A stretch of DNA of 64,000 bases from Streptomyces griseorubiginosus (GCF_001514195.1 NZ_KQ948736.1:190895-254894); one strand, 5' to 3'; counted from the first letter of the stretch, positions 44,826 through 53,872 are shown. Notes: generated by a model from the letters alone, not told the origin. Numbers and translations are program-made.

Positions 44826-45905
44826 TCACCTCCGGGTCGCCGTGCGGCTGACCCACAGATTGATCAGGACGGCGCCGAGCAGCATCACGCCGAGGAAGGC
44901 CTTGAACCAGTCCGGGTTCCAGTTGGCGTAGACGATGCCCTGCTGGACCATGCCGAACATGAACGCCCCGAACACCGGCCCGATCGCCGAGCCCGCGCCG
45001 CCGGTCAGCAGGCATCCGCCGATCACCGCGGCCGAGATGTAGATGAGCTCCTGGCCCACGCCCTCGCCGGACTGCACGGTGTTGAAGGAGAACAGGTTGT
45101 GCATCCCGACGAACCAGGCGGCGAAGCCGACCAGCATGAACAGGCTGATCTTGGTGAAGTTCACCGGCACGCCGACCGCGCGGGCGGAGTCCTTGTTGCC
45201 GCCGACCGCGAAGATCCAGTTGCCGTACTTGGTGCGCAGCAGCACCCAGGTCGCGAGCGCGGCGAAGACGAGCCAGTAGATGATGGTGATCTTGATCTGG
45301 ACTCCGCCCACTTCGAAGGAGTTGGCGAAGACCTTCTTGGCCTGGTCGAAGCCGTCCATGTCGCTGATGTCGTCGGTGGCCACGTTCCCGGTGACCAGCT
45401 TGGTCACCGCGAGGTTGACGCCCTGGAGGATCAGGAACGTGCCCAGGGTGATCAGGAAGCTCGGCAGCCCGGTCCTGACGACCAGCCAGCCGTTGAGGAA
45501 CCCGATCCCCAGCGCCACCAGCAGCGCCACGAAGACGCCCACCCACACGTTCAGGGTGAGCTGGAAGGCGAACATGCTCGCGGTCAGCGCCGAGGTGATC
45601 ACCGCGACACCCGAGGACAGGTCGAACTCCCCGCCGATCATCAGCAGGGCGACCGGCAGCGCCATGATCCCGATCGTGGACGACTGGTAGAGGATGTTCG
45701 CCATCGCGCTGCCCTCGCGCACCGGCGGAGCGGCGATCAGGAAGAACACCCACACCGCCACCGCACCCAGGAACACCCCTACCTCGGGGCGCGCCAACAG
45801 CCGCAGGGCGAGCGGTCGTTCCGCGGTCCGGCCGTCCTTCACCTGGCCGGGGCCGGGGGCCGGCGGTGTGGTCACCGCCGGCTCGGCGTGCTGGGTCATA
45901 CCCAT
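44826..45905 (-). CDS. ABC sugar transporter permease (CUT2 type)
   Basis: A 359-residue membrane protein with about nine to ten helices after a 40-residue polar N-terminus. It has the family's [21 protein letters not shown] near residues 85-105 and [24 protein letters not shown] near 140-165, with [16 protein letters not shown] (the EAA-like loop) near 245-260. Its ATG overlaps the stop of the binding-protein gene by 1 nt (TGATG). Together with the binding protein and ATPase it forms an importer for a ribose- or inositol-like substrate. Confidence 0.85.
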   Translation of the reverse strand: MGMTQHAEPAVTTPPAPGPGQVKDGRTAERPLALRLLARPEVGVFLGAVAVWVFFLIAAPPVREGSAMANILYQSSTIGIMALPVALLMIGGEFDLSSGVAVITSALTASMFAFQLTLNVWVGVFVALLVALGIGFLNGWLVVRTGLPSFLITLGTFLILQGVNLAVTKLVTGNVATDDISDMDGFDQAKKVFANSFEVGGVQIKITIIYWLVFAALATWVLLRTKYGNWIFAVGGNKDSARAVGVPVNFTKISLFMLVGFAAWFVGMHNLFSFNTVQSGEGVGQELIYISAAVIGGCLLTGGAGSAIGPVFGAFMFGMVQQGIVYANWNPDWFKAFLGVMLLGAVLINLWVSRTATRR

Positions 45906-46924
45906 CACCTGGTGCCCTTCGCGGCGAACTTCGCCACGGCGTCGACGTTCGACTTGTCCACGAAGGCCGGGCCGGTGAGCACCGGCTGCTCGCCGCCGCC
46001 CATGTAGTTGCCGTTGTTCTTGTACAGCCACAGCGAGTCGATCGCCAGGTAGCCCTGGAGGTAGGGCTGCTGGTCGACGGCGAAGGCGATGGTGCCCTTG
46101 CTGATGGCGGTCGTCAGGTCCTTGTTGAGGTCGAAGGTGGCGACCTTCGCCTTGCTGCCCGCGTCGGACCCCGCCTGCGACGCGGTCAGCGCGATGGGCG
46201 CGCCGAGGGCCACGACGTAGTCGATGGACTTGTCCTGGCTGAGCTTGGCGGTGATGGTCGACTTCACCGACGGCATGTCGGCGCCGTTGACGTTCAGCGT
46301 CTGGAACTTGCCGGTGAAGGTCTTCTTCACGCCGTCGCAGCGCTGGGTGAGGCCGATGTTGCCCTGCTCCTGGATGACACAGACGGCGCTCTTGGCGCCC
46401 TCCTGGTTCAGCCGCTTGCCGAGCGCCTCACCGGCGACCGTCTCGTCCTGGCCGAAGAACTCCATCAGGCCGAGCTTCTGCCACTCGCTGACACCGGAGT
46501 TGAGGCCGACGACGGGTATGCCGGCCGCCTTCGCCTTGGCGACGACGTCCTTGAGGGCGTCGGGCTTGGCGAGGGTGACCGCGATGCCGTCGACCTTCTG
46601 GTCGATGGCGTTCTGCACCAGGTTGGCCTGGCCGCCCGCGCTCGGGTCGGCCGAGTAGACCAGCTTGACGTTGTCCTTGTTCGCGGCGGCCTGGGCGCCC
46701 TTGCGGACGATGTCCCAGAAGGTGTCGCCCGGCGACTGGTGGGTGACCAGGGCGATGGTCATCCGGGGCGTGGTGGCCTTGCCCGCGGAGGCGCCGTCCG
46801 CGCTCTCCTCGGACTTCTTGCCGCCCGAGCTGCTGGAGCAGCCGGCGAGCGTCAGGGCCGCGGCCGCGGCGAGGGCCACGACGGGGGCGAATCTCCGCGA
46901 GCGGGAGAGAGAAGAGCGGTCCAT
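45905..46924 (-). CDS. Sugar-binding lipoprotein of the ABC importer
   Basis: A 339-residue periplasmic-binding-protein type I. Residues 1-28 are a lipoprotein signal (RSRRFAPVVALAAAAALTLAGC, Cys lipidated). The mature part starts SSSSGGKKSE and shows the ribose-binding pattern: IALVTHQSPGDTFWDIVRKGA near 57-77, VDGIAVTLAKPDAL near 112-125 and VVGLNSGVSEW near 138-148. ATG 46924 has AAGGAAAG directly upstream. It is the first gene of the minus-strand importer operon and is transcribed from the promoter at 47012-47041. Confidence 0.85.
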   Translation of the reverse strand: MDRSSLSRSRRFAPVVALAAAAALTLAGCSSSSGGKKSEESADGASAGKATTPRMTIALVTHQSPGDTFWDIVRKGAQAAANKDNVKLVYSADPSAGGQANLVQNAIDQKVDGIAVTLAKPDALKDVVAKAKAAGIPVVGLNSGVSEWQKLGLMEFFGQDETVAGEALGKRLNQEGAKSAVCVIQEQGNIGLTQRCDGVKKTFTGKFQTLNVNGADMPSVKSTITAKLSQDKSIDYVVALGAPIALTASQAGSDAGSKAKVATFDLNKDLTTAISKGTIAFAVDQQPYLQGYLAIDSLWLYKNNGNYMGGGEQPVLTGPAFVDKSNVDAVAKFAAKGTR

Positions 46925-47011
46925 CTTTCCTTGCACCTCACTGTGCGACGGGGAGTACGTCGGGAAAGGGGGTGGGATCTGTGAAAACGCGCCAACTTGT
47001 GTTGGGACGGG

Positions 47012-47123
47012 ATCCAACTCCCCTGGCGCTGCCGCTGTCAATACTTTGTTAAGACATCATTTCACGAACAGGTCCGAATGTAAGTACAAACTATTGACAG
47101 GCTCGCCCTTCGAGTCCTACACC
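47012..47123. promoter_or_regulatory. Symmetric divergent promoters of the importer and iolC-iolD operons
   Basis: On the plus strand TTGACA (47094-47099) is followed after 18 nt by TACACC (47118-47123). On the minus strand TTGACA (47036-47041) is followed after 18 nt by TTGGAT (47012-47017). Each -35 box lies in a copy of a 16-bp sequence, AACAAAGTATTGACAG on the minus strand and TACAAACTATTGACAG on the plus strand (14 of 16 identical). The copies therefore form an inverted repeat that is a likely operator for the GntR protein at 50112. Confidence 0.7.
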
Positions 47124-47183
47124 TGGGGATGCAACGGGCCCGGAGGGCCTCGCATCCCCAGTCCGGACCGAGGAGCGTCGCGC

Positions 47184-48110
47184 ATGGTCGAGCCAGTGCA
47201 GCAGTTCGACGTGATCAGTATGGGCCGTATCGGAGTTGATCTCCACCCGCACCGACCGGGGGTGCCAGGGCCCCGGCACGGGTCCTCCGGGCGGTTCCTC
47301 GGGGGTCCGGCCGCGGATGTCGCGGTCACCGCCGCCCGGCTGGGCTGGTCCACCGCCGTCATCACCCGTACCGGAGCCGATTCCTTCGGCGCGTATCTCC
47401 ACCAGACCCTCACCGAGTCCGGCGTCGACAACCGCTGGGTGACCCGGACGGCGGCCTCCGCAACGCCGGTCGCCGGCGCTCCCGACCTGGAGATACACAC
47501 GGACGAGCTCGACTACTTCGCCATCCGCGCGGCCCGGATCTTCTGGATCACCGGGACCGGTCTGAGCGCGGAGCCGAGCCGGTCGGCCACGCTCGCCGCC
47601 CTCAAGTGCCGGGACCGGGCGGGCACCACGGTCCTGGAGCTGGACTGGCGGCCCGCGCCGGGCGACGACCCGGCCCGGACGGACCCTGCCGAACCCCGGC
47701 CCCGCTACACCCGGGCCCCGCGGCAGGCCTACGCCGAGGCCCGGCCCCACCACGCCGAAGCCCTGCGGCACGCGTACGCCGAGGCCCTGCGGCACGCGAC
47801 CGTCGCGGTCGGCGACCTCGACGCGTGCGAGATCGCCACCGGAGTGCGCGCACCCCACGCCTGCGCCGAGGCGCTGCTCGCGGCGGGCGTGGAGCTGGCC
47901 GTGGTGAAGCGGGGCCCGCAGGGCGTCCTCGCCGTGCACCGCGACGGCACCACCGCCGACGTGCCGTCCGCCCCCGTGGCGGCCGTCGACGGCGCGGGCG
48001 ACGGGTTCGGCGGCGCGCTGTGCCACGGCCTGCTCTCCGGCTGGGAGCTGGAGCGGACCGTCCGCCACGCCCTCACGGCCGGCACCCCTCTCGACGGCGC
48101 CCTGCGGTGA
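47184..48110 (+). CDS. iolC: PfkB family kinase, degenerate IolC-like protein
   Basis: A 308-residue ribokinase-fold protein clearly related to 5-dehydro-2-deoxygluconokinase: SMGRIGVDLHP at the start, AVITRTGADSFGAYLHQTL near residues 65-85, FWITGTGLSAEPSRSATLAAL near 130-150, and GAGDGFGGALCHGLLSGWELERT with the catalytic GAGD near 272-294. Compared with family members it lacks a segment of about 20 residues between TPVA and GAPDLEIH that normally reads as an aromatic, substrate-contacting strand. It carries an extra stretch with a repeated AEALRHA, and it ends early without the ANAAGAIVASR region. It may be inactive or changed in function. ATG 47184 has GAGGAGC upstream. Confidence 0.75.
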   Translation: MVEPVQQFDVISMGRIGVDLHPHRPGVPGPRHGSSGRFLGGPAADVAVTAARLGWSTAVITRTGADSFGAYLHQTLTESGVDNRWVTRTAASATPVAGAPDLEIHTDELDYFAIRAARIFWITGTGLSAEPSRSATLAALKCRDRAGTTVLELDWRPAPGDDPARTDPAEPRPRYTRAPRQAYAEARPHHAEALRHAYAEALRHATVAVGDLDACEIATGVRAPHACAEALLAAGVELAVVKRGPQGVLAVHRDGTTADVPSAPVAAVDGAGDGFGGALCHGLLSGWELERTVRHALTAGTPLDGALR

Positions 48111-48168
48111 CCGGCCCGTCTCCCGCTGTCCTACCTGCCCCTCTCGACACGGCACCGGAGAAGTCCTG

Positions 48169-50043
48169 ATGAGCACCACCACCCGCCTGACCGTCGCCCA
48201 AGCCCTGGTGCGGTTCCTGTCCGTCCAGTACACGGAGCGGGACGGCGTACGGCACCGGCTGGTCGCCGGGACCTGGGGCATCTTCGGCCACGGGAACGTG
48301 GCGGGGATCGGACAGGCCCTCCTGGAGGCCGGCGAGGACGCCATGCCGTTCCACCAGGGCCGCAACGAGCAGGCCATGGTCCACGCGGCGGTCGGCCACG
48401 CCCGCCAGCTGAACCGGCTGTCGGCCCAGGCGGTCACCACCTCGATCGGCCCGGGCGCCACCAACCTGGTCACCGGCGCGGCCCTGGCCACCATCAACCG
48501 CCTCCCGGTCCTGCTGCTGCCCGGCGACTACTTCGCCGCCCGCCCCGCCGACCCGCTGCTCCAGCAGCTGGAGCACCCCACCGAGGCGGACGTGTCGGTG
48601 AACGACACCCTGCGCCCGGTCTCCCGGTACTTCGACCGGATCCACCGCCCCGAGGCCCTGATCCCGTCCGCCCTCCAGGCCATGCGCGTCCTGTCGGACC
48701 CGGCCGAGACCGGCGCGGTCACCCTCGCCCTCCCCCAGGACGTCCAGGCGGAGGCCCACGACTGGCCCGAGGAGTTCTTCGCCGAGCGGGTGTGGCGGGT
48801 ACGGCGCCCCGCGCCCGACCCGGTGGAACTGGCGGAGGCGGTCCGCGTGATCCGCGCGGCGGCCCGTCCGGTGATCGTGGCGGGCGGCGGCGTCCACCAC
48901 AGCGAGGCCGAGCAGGCCCTGAAGGCCCTCGTGGACGCCACCGGCATCCCCGTCACGTCCACCCAGGCGGGCAAGGGATCGCTGCGCCACGACCACCCCG
49001 CGGACCTGGGCGGCATCGGCCACACCGGCACCGCCGTCGCCGACGACCTCGCCCGCACCGCGGACCTGGTCATCGGCGTCGGCACCCGCTACTCCGACTT
49101 CACCACCGCCTCCGGCACCCTCTTCCAGAACCCGGACGTGCGCTTCCTCAACCTCAACATCACCGCCTTCGACGCCCACAAGCTGGCCGCGCGGACGGTC
49201 GTGTGCGATGCGCGGGCGGGCCTGGAAGCGCTGACCTCGGCCCTTGCGGGCCACCGCGTGGCCGCGGCCTATGAGGCCGAGTACGGCACCGGCAAGGAGC
49301 GCTGGGAGCGGGTCGTGGCGCGGGCCTACGAGGCCGCCGACGAGCACGCCGTCCCCACCCAGACCCAGCTGCTCGGCGCGCTGGACGCGGTCGTCGGCGA
49401 CGAGGACGTTGTGATCAACGCGGCCGGCTCGCTCCCCGGCGACCTGCACAAGCTGTGGCGGGCCCGCAGCCCGCGCCAGTACCACCTGGAGTACGGCTAC
49501 TCCTGCATGGGCTACGAGATCCCGGCGGCGATCGGCGTCCAGCAGGCCACCCCCGACACCCCCGTGTGGGCGCTGGTCGGCGACGGCACCTACCTGATGA
49601 TGCCGACCGAGCTGGTCACCGCCGTCCAGGAGGGCCTGCCGATCAACCTGGTGCTCATCCAGAACCACGGGTACGCCTCCATCGGCGGCCTCTCCGAGAC
49701 GGTGGGCGGTGAGCGCTTCGGCACGGCCTACCGCTACCGGGCCGCCGACGGCACCTTCAGCGGGGCCCCGCTCCCGGTCGACCTGGCCGCCAACGCGGCG
49801 AGCCTGGGCATGGACGTGCTGCGCGCCAAGACCGTGCGGGAGCTGCGCGAGGCCCTGGCCGCGGCCCGCGCCTCGGACCGCCCGACCTGCGTCTACGTCG
49901 AGACGGAGACCGCGAACCCGGCCGCTCCCCCGGCCGAGGCCTGGTGGGACGTGCCGGTGGCCCAGACGGCGTCGCGCGAGGCCGCGGTCGCGGCGCGGAC
50001 GGAGTACGACCGCCAGACGGCCGCCCGCCGCACCCACCTCTGA
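48169..50043 (+). CDS. iolD: 3D-(3,5/4)-trihydroxycyclohexane-1,2-dione acylhydrolase
   Basis: A 624-residue ThDP-dependent enzyme that opens the cyclitol ring in inositol catabolism. The N-terminal pyrimidine domain carries the catalytic Glu region (GIFGHGNVAGIGQALLEAG near residues 37-55, HQGRNEQAMVHAA near 62-74 and TSIGPGATNLVTGA near 91-104). The central domain has VIVAGGGVHHSEAE. The C-terminal pyrophosphate domain has the ThDP motif GDGTYLMMPTELVTAVQEGLPIN, then LVLIQNHGYASIGGL. Length and motifs are complete. It starts 58 nt after iolC and is followed by a GntR gene. Confidence 0.9.
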   Translation: MSTTTRLTVAQALVRFLSVQYTERDGVRHRLVAGTWGIFGHGNVAGIGQALLEAGEDAMPFHQGRNEQAMVHAAVGHARQLNRLSAQAVTTSIGPGATNLVTGAALATINRLPVLLLPGDYFAARPADPLLQQLEHPTEADVSVNDTLRPVSRYFDRIHRPEALIPSALQAMRVLSDPAETGAVTLALPQDVQAEAHDWPEEFFAERVWRVRRPAPDPVELAEAVRVIRAAARPVIVAGGGVHHSEAEQALKALVDATGIPVTSTQAGKGSLRHDHPADLGGIGHTGTAVADDLARTADLVIGVGTRYSDFTTASGTLFQNPDVRFLNLNITAFDAHKLAARTVVCDARAGLEALTSALAGHRVAAAYEAEYGTGKERWERVVARAYEAADEHAVPTQTQLLGALDAVVGDEDVVINAAGSLPGDLHKLWRARSPRQYHLEYGYSCMGYEIPAAIGVQQATPDTPVWALVGDGTYLMMPTELVTAVQEGLPINLVLIQNHGYASIGGLSETVGGERFGTAYRYRAADGTFSGAPLPVDLAANAASLGMDVLRAKTVRELREALAAARASDRPTCVYVETETANPAAPPAEAWWDVPVAQTASREAAVAARTEYDRQTAARRTHL

Positions 50044-50111
50044 CCCGCCCCCCGACCCGCCGGACCCACCTCTGCCCCCCCCGCCCCCGACCCGCTGAGG
50101 GAGGTACCTCC

Positions 50112-50897
50112 ATGGCGAAGCCCGGTGCCATGTCCCGTGCCGCGACCGCGCCCGCGCTCGACTCGCTGGACTTCGCCCTGGACCGGGGCAGTCCGGTGCC
50201 CCTGTACTACCAGCTCGCCCGGCAGCTGGAGGAGGCGATCGAGCACGGCGTGCTCGCCCCGGGAAACCTCCTGGGCAACGAGATCGACCTCTCGATCCGC
50301 CTCGGTCTGTCCCGCCCGACCGTCCGCCAGGCCATCCAGACCCTGGTGGAGAAGGGCCTGCTGGTCCGGCGGCGCGGGGTGGGCACCCAGGTGGTGCACA
50401 GCCAGGTCAAGCGCCCCCTGGAGCTGAGCAGCCTCTACGACGACCTGGAGGCGGCCGGCCAGGGTCCGGCGACCCGGGTGGTCCGCAACGAGACGGTGCC
50501 GGCGTCCGCCGACGTGGCCGCCGCGCTGTCCGTACCGGAGGGCGCCGAGGTCATGCTCCTGGAACGGCTGCGCCTGACCCACGGCCAGCCGGTCGCGCTG
50601 CTGTGCAACTACCTCCCCGCCGGACTGCTCGCCCTGGACAGCGACCGCCTCGAGTCCACCGGCCTCTACCGCATGCTCCGCACCGCCGGCATCACCCTGC
50701 ACAGCGCCCGCCAGACCATCGGCGCCCGCCGCGCCACCGCGGAGGAGGCCGCCCGGCTCGACGAACAGGAGGGCACCGCGGTCCTGACCATGCAGCGCAC
50801 GGCCTTCGACGACACCGGCCGCCCGGTCGAGTACGGCACCCACATCTACCGGGCCTCGCGGTACGCCTTCGACTTCCAGCTGCTGGTCAGGCCCTGA
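50112..50897 (+). CDS. GntR family regulator (HutC/UTRA type)
   Basis: A 261-residue protein. The winged helix spans about residues 27-92 (PLYYQLARQLEEAIEHGVL, NEIDLSIRLGLSRPTVRQAI, LVRRRGVGTQVV). A UTRA ligand domain follows (PLELSSLYDDLEAAGQGPAT, EVMLLERLRLTHGQPVALLCNYLP, GRPVEYGTHIYRASRYAFDF). GAGGGAGG precedes ATG 50112. It is the third gene of the iolC-iolD operon and is the likely regulator of the divergent inositol operons. Its end overlaps the convergent GH15 gene by 11 nt. Confidence 0.85.
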   Translation: MAKPGAMSRAATAPALDSLDFALDRGSPVPLYYQLARQLEEAIEHGVLAPGNLLGNEIDLSIRLGLSRPTVRQAIQTLVEKGLLVRRRGVGTQVVHSQVKRPLELSSLYDDLEAAGQGPATRVVRNETVPASADVAAALSVPEGAEVMLLERLRLTHGQPVALLCNYLPAGLLALDSDRLESTGLYRMLRTAGITLHSARQTIGARRATAEEAARLDEQEGTAVLTMQRTAFDDTGRPVEYGTHIYRASRYAFDFQLLVRP

Positions 50898-52734
50898 GCG
50901 CCGGAGTCAGCGCGAACGCCGTCTCGACGAGGGCGATGTGGCTGGACGCCTGGGGGGTGTTGCCGAGGTGCCGTCCGGCGTCCGGGTCCCACTGCTCCGC
51001 CAGCAGTCCGACGTCGTTGCGTACGTCCAGGACCCGTTCGAACAGCTCCCGGGCGCGCGCCGGCTGCCCGGTGGCGGCGAGGGCCTCGGCGTACCAGAGG
51101 GAGCACGCGACGAAGGTGCCCTCGGTGCCGCCCAGACCGTCGAGTTCCTGCCCGCCGTCGCCGGTGCGGCCCTGGCCGTAGCGGCGCAGGAACCCGCCGT
51201 GCTCCAGACGGCGCATAGCGCGCACCGTGCCGAGTACGCGCGGGTCGGTGACGGGCAGGAAGCCTAGACGGGGGATCAGCAGGGCCGAGGCGTCCAGCGC
51301 CGGCGAGCCGTAGGACTGCACGAAGGACCGCTGCCCGGGGTCCCAGCCCTCCCGGCAGACCTCGCGGTGGATCTCGTCGCGCAGTGACCGCCATCGGGCC
51401 GAGGAGCCGGTCCGGCCCAGCGCCTCCCCCATCCGCAGGGCGCGGTCGGCGGCCACCCACGCCATGACCCTGGAGTGCACGAACCGCCTGCCGGGGCCGG
51501 GCACCTGCCACAGTCCGTGGTCCGGTTCGCGCCAGTGGAGTCGGAGGTGGTCCATGAACGCCTCGACGAGGGTCCACACATGGGCGGGGATCGGGATGCC
51601 CGCGCGCAGGGCCAGCCAGAGCGTGTCCAGGACCTCGCCGTAGACGTCGAGTTGGAACTGGTGTGCCGTGGAGTTCCCGAACCGGACCGGCCGAGAGCCG
51701 GCGTAACCGGGCAGCCAGGGGGCCTCCGTCTCCGGCAGCAGCCGCTGGCCGCCGACGCCGTAGACGGTCTGGAGATCGCCGGGGTCGCCCGCGATGGCCC
51801 GCACCAGCCAGTCCAGCCAGGCCCGGGCCTCGTCGCGGTATCCGCTGCGCAGGAGGCAGGACAGGGCGAGGGTCGAGTCGCGCAGCCAGCAGAACCGGTG
51901 GTCCCAGTTGCGCTCGCCTCCGATGCTGCCGGGCAGTGAGGTGGTGGCGGCCGCGACGATGCCGCCGGTGGGAGCGTAGGTGAGGGCCTTGAGGGTGACG
52001 AGGGAACGCACCACCGCGTCCCGCCACGGCCCCTGGTACCGGCAGCGGGCGGTCCAGCGGTGCCAGTGGTCGACGGTCTCCTTGAGCACGGTCTCCACGG
52101 GCAGGGGCAGCGGCGCGGGCGGCTCGGGCCGGTGCGAGGGGGCCCAGACCAGCGTCAGCGTGAGCCGGTGTCCCGCGGTCAGGGTCACGTCCCAGTCGAC
52201 CGTGTCCGCGCCCGTTACGACCCGGACGGGGCCGTCGGCGCCCAGCCAGACCGCGTCCGGCCCGGCGACCGCGACGGTGCAGGGGCCGAGGTCCCGCACC
52301 CACGGCACGACCCGCCCCTGGTGGAACCGCAGCCGCAGCGCGCTGCGCACGGTCACGGTGCCCGAAAGCCCCTCGACCACCCGCACGAGGCTGGGCAGCC
52401 GGGTACGGGGCGGCATGAAGTCGGTGACGCGGACGGTGCCGGCCGGTGTCTCCCACAGGGAGTCCAGGACCAGCGTGCCCGGCCGGTACGCACGGCTGGT
52501 GCAGCGGCCGCCGCTCGTCGGCGCGAGACGCCAGAACCCGTTGTCCTCGGTGCCCAGCAGTGCGGCGAGACAGGCCGGGGAGTCGAAGCGGGGCAGGCAG
52601 AGCCAGTCGACGGAACCGTCCCGGCCGACCATGGCGGCGGTCTCCTGGTCGCCGACGAGGGCGTAGTCCTCGATGGGCGCGCTCATGGGCGTGATCATCG
52701 GGGTGTTCACGGGTGTGTGCATGGGTGCGTTCAT
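50887..52734 (-). CDS. Glycoside hydrolase family 15 protein (glucoamylase/trehalase-like)
   Basis: A 615-residue cytoplasmic enzyme without a signal peptide. An N-terminal beta-rich domain (EDYALVGDQETAAMVGRDGSV, then DWLCLPRFDSPACLAALLG) is followed by the (alpha/alpha)6 barrel with RNWDHRFCWLRDSTLAL near residues 311-327 and a Glu-rich loop near GGTEGTFVACSLWYAEAL, which holds a catalytic Glu. Bacterial GH15 members hydrolyse alpha-1,4-glucans or trehalose. The first ATG at 52734 overlaps the upstream stop as ATGA, but several Met codons follow in a repetitive start (M..P motifs), and MSAPIEDYALVGD at 52686 matches the usual family start. It lies at the edge of the polysaccharide locus. 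Confidence 0.8.
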   Translation of the reverse strand: MNAPMHTPVNTPMITPMSAPIEDYALVGDQETAAMVGRDGSVDWLCLPRFDSPACLAALLGTEDNGFWRLAPTSGGRCTSRAYRPGTLVLDSLWETPAGTVRVTDFMPPRTRLPSLVRVVEGLSGTVTVRSALRLRFHQGRVVPWVRDLGPCTVAVAGPDAVWLGADGPVRVVTGADTVDWDVTLTAGHRLTLTLVWAPSHRPEPPAPLPLPVETVLKETVDHWHRWTARCRYQGPWRDAVVRSLVTLKALTYAPTGGIVAAATTSLPGSIGGERNWDHRFCWLRDSTLALSCLLRSGYRDEARAWLDWLVRAIAGDPGDLQTVYGVGGQRLLPETEAPWLPGYAGSRPVRFGNSTAHQFQLDVYGEVLDTLWLALRAGIPIPAHVWTLVEAFMDHLRLHWREPDHGLWQVPGPGRRFVHSRVMAWVAADRALRMGEALGRTGSSARWRSLRDEIHREVCREGWDPGQRSFVQSYGSPALDASALLIPRLGFLPVTDPRVLGTVRAMRRLEHGGFLRRYGQGRTGDGGQELDGLGGTEGTFVACSLWYAEALAATGQPARARELFERVLDVRNDVGLLAEQWDPDAGRHLGNTPQASSHIALVETAFALTPALRA

Positions 52735-53750
52735 GACCGGAGGTACACCCCCGCCCTGCCCTCGTCGCGTTCGGCCAGGTGCAGCAGCGGCTCCCACCAG
52801 GACCGGTGGGTGCGGTACCAGTCCACGGTCTCCGCGAGACCGGCGGCCAGGTCCCGGCGCGGGTCGAAGCCGAGTTCGTCCCGGATCTTCCTGGCGTCGA
52901 CCGCGTAGCGCCGGTCGTGGACCGTCTGGTCGGTGACGATGCCGACCCGGCTCCAGTCGGCGTCGCACGCGTGCAGCAGCAGGGCGGTCACGTCCCGTAC
53001 GGACCGTTCGTTACCGGCGCCGATGTTGTAGACCTCGCCGGGGCGGCCGCGGGTGCGGACGAGTTCGATGCCCCGGACGTGGTCGTCGACGTGGATCCAG
53101 TCGCGGACGTCGTGTCCGCCGCCGTGCAGGAGGACCGGCCGCCCCTCCAGCAGCAGGCAGATGAAGCGGGGCACGAGCCGGTCGGGGAACTGCCGGGGGC
53201 CGTAGGTGGTGCAGCCCCGGGCGACCCGGACGTCGAGGCCGTGGGTGCGGTGCCAGGCCAGCGCGATCAGGTCCGAGGCGGCCTTGGTGGCGGCGCGGGG
53301 CGAGTTGGGCCGCAGCGGGTCGGTCTCCGGCCAGGATCCGGCGCGGATCGAGCCGTACACCTCGTCGGAGGAGATGTGCACGAACCGCTTCGGCCCGTGT
53401 CGCAGGGCCGCGTCGACGAGGGTCTGGGTGCCGAGCACATTGGTGCGCACGCAGGCCTCGGCCCCGTGGCCCGGTCGGTCGACGCGGGTCTCGGCGGCGA
53501 AGTGCACGACCTGGTCGTGTGCCGTGAGCAGTTCGTCGACGAGTTCCTGGTCGCAGATGTCGCCCCGGACGAAGGCGAAGTGGTCCGTACGGCGCAGGTC
53601 GTCGAGGCCGGCCGGGCGGCCGGCGTGCGTGAGCGCGTCGAGGACGGTCACCGTGACGTCGGCGGGACCGTCGGGGCCGAGCAGCGCGCGGACGTAGTGC
53701 GAGCCGACGAACCCGGCTCCACCCGTGACCAGGATGCGGGTGCGCGTCAT
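52731..53750 (-). CDS. dTDP-glucose 4,6-dehydratase-like protein lacking the catalytic Tyr
   Basis: A 339-residue extended SDR. NAD motif TGGAGFVGSHYVRAL at residues 9-23, HFAAETRVDR near 83-92, SSDEVYGS at 127-134 (Asp129-Glu130 kept) and RGCTTYGPRQFPDRLVPRFI downstream. In RmlB enzymes the YSASK motif follows PNSP; here residues 151-156 are PRAATK, so Arg152 replaces the catalytic Tyr while Lys156 stays. It is therefore uncertain that it performs the 4,6-dehydration. It overlaps a 41-residue frame upstream and the GH15 gene downstream by 4 nt each. Confidence 0.75.
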   Translation of the reverse strand: MTRTRILVTGGAGFVGSHYVRALLGPDGPADVTVTVLDALTHAGRPAGLDDLRRTDHFAFVRGDICDQELVDELLTAHDQVVHFAAETRVDRPGHGAEACVRTNVLGTQTLVDAALRHGPKRFVHISSDEVYGSIRAGSWPETDPLRPNSPRAATKAASDLIALAWHRTHGLDVRVARGCTTYGPRQFPDRLVPRFICLLLEGRPVLLHGGGHDVRDWIHVDDHVRGIELVRTRGRPGEVYNIGAGNERSVRDVTALLLHACDADWSRVGIVTDQTVHDRRYAVDARKIRDELGFDPRRDLAAGLAETVDWYRTHRSWWEPLLHLAERDEGRAGVYLRS

Positions 53751-53872
53751 GACGGGACCGGCGCCCTGCGGTGAGGGCGGCAGACCGGCGGGGGCGCCGC
53801 GGGTGTGGAGGGTCGGGCCCCGCCGCGGACGCCGTGCGGGCGCGGGTGCATGGCCGCGGTGGGCTCTGTCAT
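53747..53872 (-). CDS. Possible small protein, 41 residues, coupled on both sides
   Basis: An open frame MTEPTAAMHPRPHGV... of 41 residues fills the gap between the UDP-glucose dehydrogenase and the dehydratase-like gene. Its ATG overlaps the upstream TGA (ATGA), and its TGA overlaps the downstream ATG in the same way. The product is Pro/Arg/His-rich and has no recognisable fold. It may be a real small protein, or a leader that keeps ribosomes moving between the two genes. Confidence 0.4.
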   Translation of the reverse strand: MTEPTAAMHPRPHGVRGGARPSTPAAPPPVCRPHRRAPVPS

